Assembly (NCBI GenBank): GCA_938743325.2
Contig: OW568887.1
Location: 248,001-312,000 of the forward strand
Origin: Pycnococcus provasolii
Taxonomy: Eukaryota; Chlorophyta; Pseudoscourfieldiophyceae; Pseudoscourfieldiales; Pycnococcaceae
Length of the DNA stretch: 64,000 nt
Direction: 5' to 3'
The position numbers and the translations under genes were made by a program. The notes under the pieces are model-generated. The model did no database searches and was not told the DNA's origin. It saw only the letters and a list, made by a program, of their open reading frames with translations. Positions within the stretch are counted from its first letter, which is position 1. Each line of letters starts with the position of its first letter. Shown piece after piece: positions 21,870-31,886 of the stretch.

Positions 21870-22165
21870 TGACTCTCCTCGGCTTATACGTATGCACTGC
21901 AGACGCCACTGCGAAGTACACCACAAGCACGTAAAAGCTTGCCCGAGTGAAGGGCACCGGTGTAACCGGGCCTCCCCCTCTCACCTCAGCCCACTCTTGG
22001 CACCGGGCCCTTCCCCCGGGGCCACCTTATTCCTAAGTCCTAACTGTCTCTTCTCCTCCCCTGCTGACGCGTTGCCGCCACCTCCTTCCATCGGCCGCGC
22101 AGCGCCTCTTTCTCTTAACCCCCAAACACATCAAACACATCAGTGCACCCTCCGGGCATGACAGC

Positions 22166-22217
22166 TGTCGCAACCGTTGGGCGCGTGGACGCGGTTAAGG
22201 TTGTACTCTCTCCACTC
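22166..22217 (+). repeat. Repeat A, copy 2 (52 bp)
   Basis: An identical copy of 21655-21706, lying just beyond the 3' end of the methyltransferase-like frame (minus strand). Confidence 0.9.
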
Positions 22218-23523
22218 CCCACCTCAGTCTGGCGAGCTGACCGGCAGTGGTATCCAAGCCACTGTGCTTGGAGCGTCCTGTTTCAGAAACTCCCTCCAGC
22301 GTCCAGCCTTCCTGCTGATGAGCAACCACGAGCATCGCCTGCCGAGTGCCCCTGTGCTCAGCCCAGTAACCAGCGCCACTCGATCTGCATCCGCAAGCTC
22401 TCTGAGCCACTTCTGCCGTGCCAATGTTGCCGTTGTCACGTAGGATGGTGAGATGTGTAAGCACACTAACTCCTGTGCATAGTGTACCGCCAGCGGTGCC
22501 ATCAGGTCCAACAATCGAAACCAGCAGCTGCACACGACGCATGGTACTCCTCCATCTTGCTGCAGCCGCTCCCAGAACTTGAGCTGAGTGCTGTCAAGAT
22601 GCAACTCCGCATCATGCATGGGGTTGGCGTCGTTTGTAAGCACGTGGACACCAGCCTTGCGCAACACCCTGCTGATTGAACCAGTGCCGACAGATGGCTC
22701 GAGTACCCACCGCAGCTTGTCGAACCGGATCAGGTCAACTAGGCTCTGCACGTCTGCTTCTGGGGTCACCACTACTTCTAGTTCAGCCGTTTTGTTGCGT
22801 ACGTCTTCCAATGCACTCCCAATTCGTCCTACCTGATACTTGGTGATGCCGGGCATGAGCCATGCCATGAGCAGCTGCAGATCCTCTGTGCTCTCTCTGT
22901 GCTTGGCCAAGTGCCCTGCGCGCTGCATGACGCCCATGGCGTGAGCATGTTGCGCTATCTTTCGTTCTGTATCCGTTGCGTATTTCCTGACCTCGCTCTC
23001 GGTCATCAACTCAGTGTCACCATCGCGATAGCTGACCACGAACCGGTACGCTGCCAGTCTTGAGGAATGATTCCACCGCATGCACGAACGTCTGCGGTCT
23101 GCGTATCACTGAATACGAGTCGCACCGCTGGTTGAAAGCCTTGAGCTTCCCGTCCGCCTCGTCGTAGCCTTCATTACCGTTGAGTGCTTCCTGAATTCGC
23201 TTGGAAGAGGAGCTCTCTTCTTCGTCCATATCGTCCGTTGTGCAGCAAATTCCCGTGCCCGTTGCAGTTGTAGGTCCAGGTGTGCTTGCGCTAGCCCTCG
23301 TTGCCCACCGCGACGGCCGAATTAACAGTGCCCTGGGTATGAAGTTCGGGCCGAAAGCGGTTGGTGACACGAGCGGTGACTCTCCTCCTGCTGCCCTAGT
23401 GCTGTTGCTTACAATTGGTGTGTGAGGCTCTGACTCGTCGTCGCTCTCTAGCATCAATTAACAGCCAACTGCTGCACTCCTTGCGTCTCTCGGTCCCTTG
23501 ACGCCAGTAACCAAGCTTTTACG

Positions 23524-23688
23524 CACTAATTAACCACTGATGTTCACTTCCAATTCACCAATGGAGGGTTCCCTCAAGACTGTAGCTCGCCTTGACTGAC
23601 CGTTTGCTGACTCTGGGTTTGTTGTGTAAAAAAAAAGGAACGCTGTCCAAACGTTACTTGTCACTTAACTACTTAACCAACCACTACT
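23524..23688 (+). repeat. Repeat B, copy 2 (165 bp)
   Basis: The second copy of repeat B lies between the short coiled-coil frame and the frames of the methyltransferase-like region. Confidence 0.95.
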
Positions 23689-24070
23689 GGTACGACAACA
23701 AGCTCAGCAAAATGCGAAACACCGTCGAGTCGTGCTTCTTGCCCTTCTCCACCGAGTGAAGGTAGATGTACTCGCTGGTAAGGTTAAGCAGGTGTGGCTC
23801 ACCTTGAGCTCCCGCAACGTCCGTGGGAAGACGGTGCGAATTCGGCCCGCGCGTAAGCGTAGCGGGGATCAGGTACAGGCGCTGTTCGTCGAGATCTGCC
23901 TCCGTGGGAGGCTCGAGAAAACGACGACGCTCTGGTTGCGGCTGAACCCTGGCCGCGGGCCTTCCCTGCTGCAGCTGCAAGTTCTGCTGCACCAGCAGGT
24001 TGTTTTGCTCGCGGAGCAACTGGATTTGCTCTGCGAGCTCGGGTTGGTCGGCGCCTCCAGGTGCCGCCAT

Positions 24071-24549
24071 GAAACTGTGGACACAGTCCTACAGTGACCT
24101 CTGCGCGTAACTCCGACGCGCGAGTGCTTGATGTCGACGCAAGGTGCGGCGACAAAAGCACAGGATGCCACGCCCAGGCCGCGGCAGGAGAAGGGAGCCC
24201 GCCCGCCCGCCCGAAGGAAGGAAGGGAAAGAACCCAACCCTGCTAACGCCTGATTAGGGTTAGGGCTAGGGTAGGGTGAGCGAGGTGAAGTCTCCCCCCG
24301 CGGAGTCTCTGCCTTTCCTGGTAAAGGGCGCCGCCATCGTCTCGTCGTCTCCGGGCCCGCCCCAATTCATTCCACCGCCCTTCATTCCTCGTCCACACGT
24401 TCGGCACACTTGTTGTCTTCGAAGCTTTCCTACTTCACAGACTCTCCAAGACGGCGCCGCCCCTTTCCTTTAGTCGCCTTGCTCGGGCCGTAGCAGGAGG
24501 AACAACCCGGTCGTCTCGTATTCTTTCTCGTCATATAACGCATAAAGGT
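24071..24549. other. Promoter/leader of PRMT10 gene with telomere-like motif
   Basis: GATTAGGGTTAGGGCTAGGG at about 24,251-24,270 is a short TTAGGG-like tract. CATATAAC at about 24,532 is a weak TATA-like element shortly before the ATG. No gene is seen. Confidence 0.45.
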
Positions 24550-25815
24550 ATGGCTGGTGGTGGGAAAAAGTCGTCACATGCGGCGGCGGCGGTGCCTAAG
24601 AGTGGTGACGGGGAGCAGGCAAAGAATACGACGGACTTGAATTCGTTCGTGAAGTCGCAGGACTATGCCAACTACTTCTGCACGTACAGCTACCTGTACC
24701 ACCAGAAGGAAATGCTGTCAGACCACGTACGCATGAACGCATACTACAGGTCCGTGTTCGATAACCAAGAGTGCTTCCGTGACAAGGTGGTGATGGACGT
24801 TGGCGCAGGCTCTGGCATTTTATCTGTGTGGGCAGCCAAGGCTGGTGCACGCAAGGTGTATGCAATCGAGGCAACTTCCATCAGCAAGCACGCGAGAACG
24901 CTCGTCGAACACAACGGACTCTCGGAAATTGTGACAGTCATGCAGACTAAGGTTGAGGACATTGAGAGCCTGCCCGAGCCCGTGGATGTCATCATCAGCG
25001 AGTGGATGGGGTACTTCTTGCTTCGCGAGTCTATGCTCGACTCCGTGATCGTTGCGCGCGACAGATTTCTCAGACCTGGTGGCGCGCTCTACCCGAGCCA
25101 CTGCACCGTGTACTTGGCACCGTGCCGCACGCCTCTGGCAATGCAGCGCGCGAACGAGCTGAGCAATGCCATGAACAACTGGGACCGCTTCTCAAGCGAC
25201 ATTCAGGCGCAGTACGACGTGGACTTGTCCTGTTTGCGCACTCCGTACTACACGGAGGAGACGGAGTACAGCCTCCAGACGAGCCAGTGGGCGGAGGTGT
25301 ATCCGTCGCAGCTCGCGGGTGTCGGCGCGCCTATGCTCGAGCTCGACCTCAACACCTGCACGGTGGCTGACATCGAGGTGATCAAGGCGAACGTCACGAT
25401 GCAAATCAGCATGCCGGCAGGAGTAGACGGTGATGACGAAGACACGGCAATGGGCGAGGCGGCAGAGGCTCCGGCAGCAGAGCAGCCTCTGCAGGGAATC
25501 GTGGGCTGGTTTGACGTAGAGTTCCGCGGTTCGGAGAAAAACCCGGCTCAGCAACTGCATCCTCCGGTGGTGCTCAGCACGGCGCCAGATGCAAGTGGCG
25601 CGACGCACTGGGGACAGCAGCTGTTTCCTGTTGCTCCGGGCGCCGTGACGGTTCGCGACGGCGATGTACTGCACGCCGAGGTGAAGTTGGAACGGCGAGA
25701 GGAAAATCACCGCCTCCTGCGCCTGTACTTCGACATGTGCAAGCAGCCGAAGGGCACGCGCCCGAAAGATGTCGACTGGAATGCTCAGGTGGCACTCCGT
25801 TGGAACATCGACTGA
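24550..25815 (+). CDS. PRMT10: Protein arginine N-methyltransferase, PRMT10-type (421 aa)
   Basis: It transfers methyl groups from S-adenosylmethionine to arginine in histones and RNA-binding proteins; PRMT10 is a plant-lineage type I enzyme. Visible features are the N-terminal helix YFCTYSYLYHQKEMLSD, motif I VVMDVGAGSGILSVWAAKAGA (near residue 80), and the acidic YAIEAT end of the next strand. The double-E loop SEWMGYFLLRESM (near 150-163) carries both catalytic glutamates. A THW loop (THWGQQLF, near residue 350) follows. The beta-barrel has an acidic insert near residues 295-315. Similarity to Arabidopsis PRMT10 is evident along the N-terminal half. The start ATG 24550 is the first in frame. 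Single exon. Confidence 0.93.
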   Translation: MAGGGKKSSHAAAAVPKSGDGEQAKNTTDLNSFVKSQDYANYFCTYSYLYHQKEMLSDHVRMNAYYRSVFDNQECFRDKVVMDVGAGSGILSVWAAKAGARKVYAIEATSISKHARTLVEHNGLSEIVTVMQTKVEDIESLPEPVDVIISEWMGYFLLRESMLDSVIVARDRFLRPGGALYPSHCTVYLAPCRTPLAMQRANELSNAMNNWDRFSSDIQAQYDVDLSCLRTPYYTEETEYSLQTSQWAEVYPSQLAGVGAPMLELDLNTCTVADIEVIKANVTMQISMPAGVDGDDEDTAMGEAAEAPAAEQPLQGIVGWFDVEFRGSEKNPAQQLHPPVVLSTAPDASGATHWGQQLFPVAPGAVTVRDGDVLHAEVKLERREENHRLLRLYFDMCKQPKGTRPKDVDWNAQVALRWNID

Positions 25816-26042
25816 CATCAGAAAATTTTATTCTCCGTGCTCTGTATCAACAGACTGACAGATGTAATCCGCAGAATTTAGATAAGTGATGAGGTCCCCC
25901 AACCCCAACGATATGGCCAACCTGAAACCCCCAATTGTTTTCGATTTTTTTGGAAAATGCCTGCCCCCTGACCTGAACCCTGGCGGCCACGTAGGACTAT
26001 AATTGCGTTGTTTGATCTCACTTGCGTGCGCCGCGATATTCG

Positions 26043-27530
26043 ATGGAACAACAACAAGGAGGAGGAGCAGCAGCAGCAGCCACGAGCAATAGTAATGCCG
26101 CCGCCAATCCAGCATCGCCAAAAGGGCGTCACGCACGCGAAGCACTGGAGTTCCACGCGTCGCTAGCGGAGGAGGGTGCTGCCATCCCGTCTGCGAAATT
26201 CACGACTTCCGAGGCACTCCAGGGCATCAAGCGACAGGCTGCCGCATTCCTTCGTCGCGAAGATCTCGGTACAGTGCTCGCGTCACGTGCAGGATCCCAG
26301 CATGCCGCCGCGCTGGGACCTGAGGCGAGGTTCGGCGAACCACCGCTCTTGCTGCTTCACGACGACACCGTTCGTGACGCACTCGCGTCTCTGGCTGCGC
26401 GTGGCGTTCTAAGTGCGCCTGTCGTTGGAGAGACGTGGGTTCTCGAGCGCTGGGCCTTCGGCAATAATGAGGGGCGATCGTCGACCAACACGGATGTCAC
26501 GCCGGAGGGATCGTCGTTGGGCGAGTTCACGTACTTTGGATTCGTCGACGTCTACGATATGGTAGGAGCTCTGTGCGCTGCAGCAAAGTCTCACCTATCG
26601 TCATCGTCGTCGCACGGAGGAGGAGCAGGAGGAGCAGCAGGTGACAACAACAACAACAACAACAACAAGAGGGTGCTCGAGCCGCGCGAGTGGTCTGAAC
26701 TTCTCCGCAGAGAGATTGGACAGAAGTTTCTTAACACAAAACTTCTGAACATTCTCGGGCATGATGGCGACCTCGTGTGGAAAGGCTTCACGCGCGATCG
26801 CACATTGTACGATGCATGCAGCCGTGGCCTACTGAAAGTACAACCTCACAGCCAGTCGGGGCGCTCTCCTGCGAGTGTGGCGAGCCATCGCGTCGCCTGC
26901 TTCGACGTTCGTGGTCGCGTGACGGATATCATCTCACAGACCGACATTCTCAAACACATCCTCGAACACAGCTCTGAGCTCGGTGATTTGCTGAATCTCA
27001 GTTTGCAGGATCTTGGCTTAGTGCGCGAAATGCCAATCGTTAGCGTTGCCGCGAACGTACCTGCGGTGGAGGCGTTTGCAAAGCTCCACGCCGCAGGAAC
27101 ATCTTGCCTCGCGGTCGTGGATGAGGATTCCGGCGAGCTCCTGTCAAACCTCTCAGCATCAGATTTACGAGGCGTGAGTATCGGACACCTCGAGACACTT
27201 GCCATGCCTGTGGGGCAGTACCTTTCTCTGGTGCACAATCTCACGTACGGACGCTACACATGGGTGCCTGCAGAGACGGCAGATACTGGCGTCGAACTTG
27301 GGTTCGAAGGCATGGGAATTGCTCGCGATGCGGTTTCGAGGCTTCCCGTCGTCATGCGCCGTCAGGCTCACGACGCGATCGTCATTCGCCCGACTGCAAC
27401 ACTTCTCCACCTCATCGAATTGCTGACGCGAAAGCACGTGCACCACGTCTGGGTGGTGGATGCGAGCGGGAAGCCAATCACGGTGATTTCGACGACGGAC
27501 GTGTTGTCATGCCTGTGTGGTGGAACGTGA
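26043..27530 (+). CDS. Four-CBS-domain protein, SNF4/PV42-like (495 aa)
   Basis: The start is at ATG 26043 (MEQQQGGGAAAAA). A low-complexity Gln/Ala/Asn N-terminus precedes four CBS modules, at about residues 105-195, 225-315, 325-395 and 435-495. Each shows the alternating strand-helix pattern with an -S-x-x-D-h-L- type exit (YFGFVDVYDMVGAL, VTDIISQTDILKHIL, LLSNLSASDLRGV, ITVISTTDVLSCL). Pairs of CBS domains bind adenine nucleotides. Four in a row is the layout of the gamma subunit of SNF1/AMPK/SnRK1 kinases and of plant PV42 proteins. An Asn run lies near residue 205. It is probably an energy-sensing regulator, but binding residues cannot be verified by eye. Confidence 0.82.
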   Translation: MEQQQGGGAAAAATSNSNAAANPASPKGRHAREALEFHASLAEEGAAIPSAKFTTSEALQGIKRQAAAFLRREDLGTVLASRAGSQHAAALGPEARFGEPPLLLLHDDTVRDALASLAARGVLSAPVVGETWVLERWAFGNNEGRSSTNTDVTPEGSSLGEFTYFGFVDVYDMVGALCAAAKSHLSSSSSHGGGAGGAAGDNNNNNNNKRVLEPREWSELLRREIGQKFLNTKLLNILGHDGDLVWKGFTRDRTLYDACSRGLLKVQPHSQSGRSPASVASHRVACFDVRGRVTDIISQTDILKHILEHSSELGDLLNLSLQDLGLVREMPIVSVAANVPAVEAFAKLHAAGTSCLAVVDEDSGELLSNLSASDLRGVSIGHLETLAMPVGQYLSLVHNLTYGRYTWVPAETADTGVELGFEGMGIARDAVSRLPVVMRRQAHDAIVIRPTATLLHLIELLTRKHVHHVWVVDASGKPITVISTTDVLSCLCGGT

Positions 27531-27833
27531 CGACATGATCATCAGTTTTCAGCACTTCAGGAGGGAGGTGAGCGCGAGAGCGAGGGAGATAGACAATACG
27601 ACGCCGTTGACGCGAAGCGGTCTACGTCGTCTAATTTGAGTTAGTTGTGGTGCGAGGGAGAAGAAAGGGAATAATGTTGCTGTTGTGTAATACACACATC
27701 ATAATGGTGGGTTTACCGGAAAAAGGATAAAGGTTCATGGTGGATTTCAGGGAGATGTCACGTTGTCGAACACGTTTTGCATAAAAAAATTAATTTTCAT
27801 GCCGCCGCGTTCTTTAATGAGGCGCGTTGTCTG
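27531..27833. other. Convergent spacer after the CBS gene
   Basis: It is the 3' region of the CBS gene with GGGAGAAG-rich and T-rich stretches. A plus-strand open frame (ATG 27799) crosses into the next gene's 3' side. The minus-strand small frame fits the local GC-rich third-position pattern better. Confidence 0.4.
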
Positions 27834-27983
27834 TCAGTCCATCAACCTTGGGTCCGTGACCGCAAGGCGCAATCGCTTGGAAAGAGAAATGCTCGACCCG
27901 AGCACGACGCCGCGCACGTTCGAGGTGGTAAAGGGAATGGACCGCTTCAACGCCTTATTAAAAGCCTTTTTGTTTACATTCAT
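27834..27983 (-). CDS. Possible 49-aa basic small protein
   Basis: The frame runs from ATG 27983 to TGA 27836-27834: M-N-V-N-K-K-A-F-N-K-A-L-K-R then SIPFTTSNVRGVVLGSSI. Most codons after the first ten end in G or C (about 80 percent), like true genes here, whereas the opposite strand does not show this. It starts 31 bp after the stop of the ARM-like gene on the same strand. It could be a small separate protein or a terminal exon of an alternative transcript of that gene. No family is recognised. Confidence 0.33.
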   Translation of the reverse strand: MNVNKKAFNKALKRSIPFTTSNVRGVVLGSSISLSKRLRLAVTDPRLMD

Positions 27984-28014
27984 AGCATACTATACAACCA
28001 TAGAGGAATCCTTT

Positions 28015-28899
28015 TTAAGACGAGATGAGGCTGCGAAGACCGGTTTCGAGAGAGCGTATTGCCTGCACTGATGGGAGCAATGCCGTGATGCCGGGCGGTA
28101 GCGATGCACTATTCTCCTCGATGACGCGACGTAGCAAGGTTGCAGAATCGAGCACAGGTTTCCCACGGCTTTTCGCCGCCTTTCGCCCATCGTTGCACAG
28201 GAGCGAGGCGGCCGCAACGCGAAGCGCCGCGGACGCAAGCTCTGCGGCGGGGCAGTCGTTCGGCGTGTGTGCTGCCTGTTCGAGAGCGCTTGCAACAATG
28301 CGCGGGATCGTTCGTACTCTTGCCACCGCCGCGCGCCCGTGAGTGCTTTCTGCGAGCGTAGCGAGCAGGTCAACCGCGGCGAACCTCGCCTCTGCCTGCA
28401 CCGCCTGCGCGACAGGCGCGGATGCAACAGCGGCGAGCACGTGCGGCGCGGCAATGTCGTCGTCGCAGAGCGCCTTCGCCGCGGCTGGCGCAAATGCACA
28501 GATTCCCAACGTGCGCAGCAAGATGTCTACATGAGCCTCTCCCGCCGCGATGGCGTCGACGAGCGCGTGTATAGCCTTGCGAAGCACGGCAGGACTTGTC
28601 GACGACTCCAGTGCGTGTGCAATAGCTGTTGGCGTCTTGCACCGCGTCAGAAGCAGAATTGCAAGCTCGTGTGCGTTTGTCGCACGGACGAGAGGCAAGT
28701 TGACGCGACGTGCTTGCCCGTCCTCGTTTGGTTCGTCCGCAAGTTGCGTGATGATGCGCTTAATCACGTCTTGACTGCTCGTCTCCGCATGACCAGTCAA
28801 ACCCGGCACCACCTCCTGCGAGCGATGCGGCGCTCCTTTCCCAGCCGGAGCTGTCTCCTTTCCCAACGGCACCTGTCGCCTGTTAACGCGTGGGCGCAT
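28015..28899 (-). CDS. ARM/HEAT-like helical repeat protein (294 aa)
   Basis: The start is at ATG 28899 (MRPRVNRRQV). The open frame continues upstream without an ATG. After a basic, low-acidity N-terminus, residues about 50-290 are Ala/Leu-rich paired helices. Repeats of about 40 residues resemble armadillo or HEAT units (AIHALVDAIAAGE, AVDLLATLAESTHGR, ASAALRVAAASLL). Such proteins are scaffolds; no specific family could be named. The gene diverges from the serine acetyltransferase gene with about 280 bp between starts, a probable bidirectional promoter. Confidence 0.6.
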   Translation of the reverse strand: MRPRVNRRQVPLGKETAPAGKGAPHRSQEVVPGLTGHAETSSQDVIKRIITQLADEPNEDGQARRVNLPLVRATNAHELAILLLTRCKTPTAIAHALESSTSPAVLRKAIHALVDAIAAGEAHVDILLRTLGICAFAPAAAKALCDDDIAAPHVLAAVASAPVAQAVQAEARFAAVDLLATLAESTHGRAAVARVRTIPRIVASALEQAAHTPNDCPAAELASAALRVAAASLLCNDGRKAAKSRGKPVLDSATLLRRVIEENSASLPPGITALLPSVQAIRSLETGLRSLISS

Positions 28900-29179
28900 C
28901 AATAAAGCACACCCGAAGCGTGCGGCCGCGAGATAAAAAGCCGCGTGCAAGGACGAGTTTGCCTTGGAAAAAAACACATCACGGCAACCAATCAAACCAA
29001 ATTAGGGCGGAGGAGGGGCGAGATAGAAGAGAGAGGGGAGTTGAGTAGGGGATCCGTGATTGGATGGAATCGCATGTTGGGGAAAAAGAACGGGGCCCCT
29101 TATTTTGCCAGAGGGTCGTCCCGTCCCGTCCTCGTCCCATCCTCCGCCTCTCTGATAAAGCTTCCTTCATCCGAGGCTC

Positions 29180-30193
29180 ATGGCGGCGCACGTGGCGAAT
29201 AGCAGACAGTCGTCAGTCGTTCACTCGTCAACCAGGCGTGCTCGTGCGTTACACCGGCCACGGTCGGGGTGCGGTAGAAACCAGACGCAGGTTGCATCAC
29301 GTGCCGGATGGCAATCCCAACAGAGCGAGCGACTCGCGGGGGTACTGTGTCGCTCGGGAATCACCGTGCCACTCGTTCCGGTAGACAAGGACGATACGCT
29401 ATGGCAGAAGATCCGTGAGGAAGCACGCGAGGCGTCTAATAACGAGCCGGCACTCGCTTCGTATCTGTATGCGACCGTGCTCGCGCACAGCACGCTGGAG
29501 CAGAGCATGGCGTTCCTCCTTGCGAATAAAATGGCCAGTCCCACGCTACTTGCAACGCAGGTGATGGAGCTGATAAGTGACGTGTACCTGAACGACTTCG
29601 AGGTGACCAAGGCGTTCAGACGGGACCTCTGCGCGGCGTTTGACAAAGATCCAGCGTGCAGCACTTACGTGCAAGCGATGATACACTTCAAAGGCTTCCA
29701 GGCGATACAGTGCCACCGTGTGAGTCATCACCTGTACATGCAAGGTCGGCGCGCCCTTGCGCTTGCACTACAGAGTCGTGTCAGCGAACTCTTCCAGGTG
29801 GACATTCATCCAGGCGCAGTGCTCGGCGAGGGTATTCTGATTGACCACGCGACGGGCGTGGTAATTGGCGAGACGGCGGTGGTGGGGAATGGGTGCACGC
29901 TACTTCACCACGTCACGCTCGGCGGGAGCGGTAAGGACACTGGAAAACGCCACCCAACGCTTGGTGACGGCGTGCTAGTTGGCGCGGGTGCGACGCTTCT
30001 TGGTCCCATAAATGTGGGAGATGGTGCACGCATTGGCGCCGGAAGTCTTGTTTTAACGGACATTCCTGCAGGACGCACCGCTGTTGGCGTGCCGGCGAAG
30101 ATTCTTGGCGGCGAGGTGAGTACAGCACCAGCGGCAGAGATGATGGACCAAACTGGATATATCAACGACTACGAGGGAACCTACATGATCTAA
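29180..30193 (+). CDS. SAT: Serine O-acetyltransferase (337 aa)
   Basis: It makes O-acetylserine from L-serine and acetyl-CoA, the committed step of cysteine synthesis. The N-terminal 65 residues are Arg/Ser-rich and nearly free of acidic residues, as in a plastid or mitochondrial transit peptide. The helical SAT_N domain (WQKIREEAREASNNEPALASYLYATVL...) follows. From about residue 205 a left-handed beta-helix of hexapeptide repeats begins (DIHPGAVLGEGILIDHATGVVIGETAVVGNG, HHVTLGGSGKDTGKRHPTLGDGVLVGAGATLLG). The His of IDHATG and the Asp/His pair of the active site are present. The last residues are Y-M-I; a C-terminal Ile is the residue that inserts into O-acetylserine thiol-lyase in the cysteine synthase complex of plants and bacteria. 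Single exon. Confidence 0.94.
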   Translation: MAAHVANSRQSSVVHSSTRRARALHRPRSGCGRNQTQVASRAGWQSQQSERLAGVLCRSGITVPLVPVDKDDTLWQKIREEAREASNNEPALASYLYATVLAHSTLEQSMAFLLANKMASPTLLATQVMELISDVYLNDFEVTKAFRRDLCAAFDKDPACSTYVQAMIHFKGFQAIQCHRVSHHLYMQGRRALALALQSRVSELFQVDIHPGAVLGEGILIDHATGVVIGETAVVGNGCTLLHHVTLGGSGKDTGKRHPTLGDGVLVGAGATLLGPINVGDGARIGAGSLVLTDIPAGRTAVGVPAKILGGEVSTAPAAEMMDQTGYINDYEGTYMI

Positions 30194-30578
30194 AAACGCT
30201 GGGCGGACATAAGCTAGCTATCTGAGGTAAGTGTATTGTTTTGTGTGTGTTTGCGCGCGCGAGCACAGCTTGTTGCAAATCGTAGTATCGCAATCATCCA
30301 ACGTGTTCTACGATCTAGAAGTGTGCAAAATCGCTTGGCTAGGTCTAGGGATGGAGTACGGATTACGAAAATAATAAAGCTATGCACCAATACTCATCAG
30401 ACCCCATGCCCACAATACAAAATCACCAACCTTAAAGATCGCTCATCTACTATGAAGTAACTGAACGTACCTTACTGTACTTTTTTTTCCGTCTAACGGT
30501 CTTCCATTCACACTGCTGTATTGTACTAAAGTTTCATGGTCACAGTACCACTAACAAGCAGTTGCAATCGGTGAATTA
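30194..30578. other. Convergent intergenic spacer
   Basis: AT-richer 3' region between serine acetyltransferase and the ketopantoate-reductase-like gene, with a GTGTGTTTGCGCGCGCG stretch near 30,243 and AATAATAAAG near 30,370. No gene is seen. Confidence 0.5.
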
Positions 30579-31885
30579 CTACTTACTATATCTATAAATT
30601 GCTCCCCAGTCGTACTTGGGAATTAGCGAGTCAGCTCGTGCATGGTCGCGCATGCGCGTGAGCACGAGCAAGGTTGCCATCCTCGGCGCGTCAACCTTGA
30701 GCACCTTCGCGAGCTCAACATAAGCAGCGAGGATGTCCATCTCCATAGGCCGCTTGCGGAGAAGTTCTTGCAGCGCACTTGGCCGAACCGGATTGAACTT
30801 GTCGTACTTGGTGTCGCACAACTTCAAGCGTTCCTCAGGACTTGTCATGGTCACTCCAGCAGCCTCACCCACGGCACGCGCCTCCGCCATGACAGCACCA
30901 GCGAGCTCACGAGCCTCTGCGTTTTCGCTGAGCATTCCCATATCGCACAGCGTGAGTGCGGCGATGAAATCGTACGACAGATGTCCCATTAGTTTGTTGA
31001 ATACGACTGTCCAAAGTTCGGCTGGTGATGGCATGAGAACGACATCAAGATTCGCTTTGCACAGCATGCGAACGAGCGAGTCTGCTTTGGACATCAAGTA
31101 CGTATCTGTGGTCGCCGCACCAATGTGGATGCGCTCGCTTGCGTCTTCGTGCTTTGGTCTGGTCACAATCAGAGGGGTATCAGAGTAAGACGGCATCTTT
31201 GTTCTGCCATAGCTTATGGACTGACCAGTCAGATGGTCAATCAACTCGTCGTAGATCTCACCGCACCCGAAGAGTGCGCACCCGAGGCAACTTGTCACGG
31301 GCACGGCATCCGCGAGCACACCGTTCGGGTCAATGCACGTCAGTTTGTGGCCCTTGACGGCGTCGCTGATATCGTCGGAGAGCGGGAAGAAGAAAGGCAC
31401 GCCGTCCTGGGCAAACAGGAACGTGGTTTTGCGAGTGTAGCAGTCGTTTTCCGAAAGCGCCTTGAGGCTTGGTGCGAGTGCAGGGAGGTCCTCTGTCTTG
31501 CACGCGACGATGACGATGTCGAACACCTCGCTTTGAACTTTGTCGACGCCCTCGACGACACGAACATAGTTCGGGCTGAGCTTTGTCACGGTCTTTCCAT
31601 CGGCACCACCATGGACCCAAATCCCCTTATTTTGTATGCGCACGCCATAATCGTGACGTCGCACGGTGACTGTGAGGTCGGCTACTTGTCCCAGCCGCGC
31701 GGCGGTTAGCGCGCCCACCGCAAGGTCTGCTCCGATGACGAGCACGCGGTCCCTTGCCTTGTTGTCGTGCTGCAAGTGAGAGGCCGAGGCAGAATGACTT
31801 GCCTTCTGCTGCTTGTTCTTCACATTGTTACCACTTCCTGTTTCTGGCGCCTTTTCGGCGTTTGCTTTGCGCGTAAGACGAGGCA

Positions 31886-31886
<1 letters not shown>
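30579..31886 (-). CDS. Ketopantoate reductase (ApbA/PanE)-family protein (435 aa)
   Basis: The start is at ATG 31886, which directly follows a (GT)n tract. Codons upstream would only encode a Cys-Val dipeptide run and have no ATG. A polar N-terminus of about 45 residues precedes a Rossmann nucleotide-binding region (VLVIGADLAVGALTAARL). VFDIVIVACKTEDLPA and FLFAQDGVPFF are typical of the ApbA NADP domain. The C-terminal helical domain is clear: ELWTVVFNKLMGHLSYDFIAALT, then RPSALQELLRKRPMEMDILAAY. Family members reduce ketopantoate to pantoate for CoA synthesis or act on related 2-keto acids. The glycine motif is looser than G-x-G-x-x-G and the protein is longer than bacterial PanE (about 300 aa), so the substrate is uncertain. 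Confidence 0.8.

Larger units (their letters stand above)
21655..24070 (-). mobile_element. Fragmentary mobile element with methyltransferase-like ORF and split direct repeats (possible DIRS/PAT-like retroelement fossil)
   Basis: On the minus strand the parts are, in order: a short frame with a Gln/Leu-rich coiled coil (24070-23684), which could be gag-like; repeat B; two overlapping frames (23457-23017 and 23081-22224); repeat A; about 290 bp of other sequence; and B and A again, now adjacent. The longer frame carries a small Tudor-like strand pattern (YRFVVSYRDGD). A methyltransferase-like SAM motif (LEPSVGTGSI) follows. Methyltransferase-like domains and direct repeats split in the order A1-ORF-B1-A2-B2 are known from DIRS/PAT-type elements, but no reverse transcriptase or tyrosine recombinase is recognised. 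The element is broken and incomplete. The two B copies are almost identical, so the last event is recent. Confidence 0.45.

Noticed and set aside
26022-26042. Extension of several genes to in-frame codons upstream of the first ATG
   Set aside because: For the CBS, CNB, nucleoside hydrolase, KPR-like, bZIP, OPR-RAP and CBP3 genes the upstream codons are non-ATG and composition changes; the first ATG was used.
27799-28071. Plus-strand 91-codon frame overlapping the ARM-like gene end
   Set aside because: Third-position composition favours the minus-strand small frame instead, and the frame ends in AT-rich 3' sequence.
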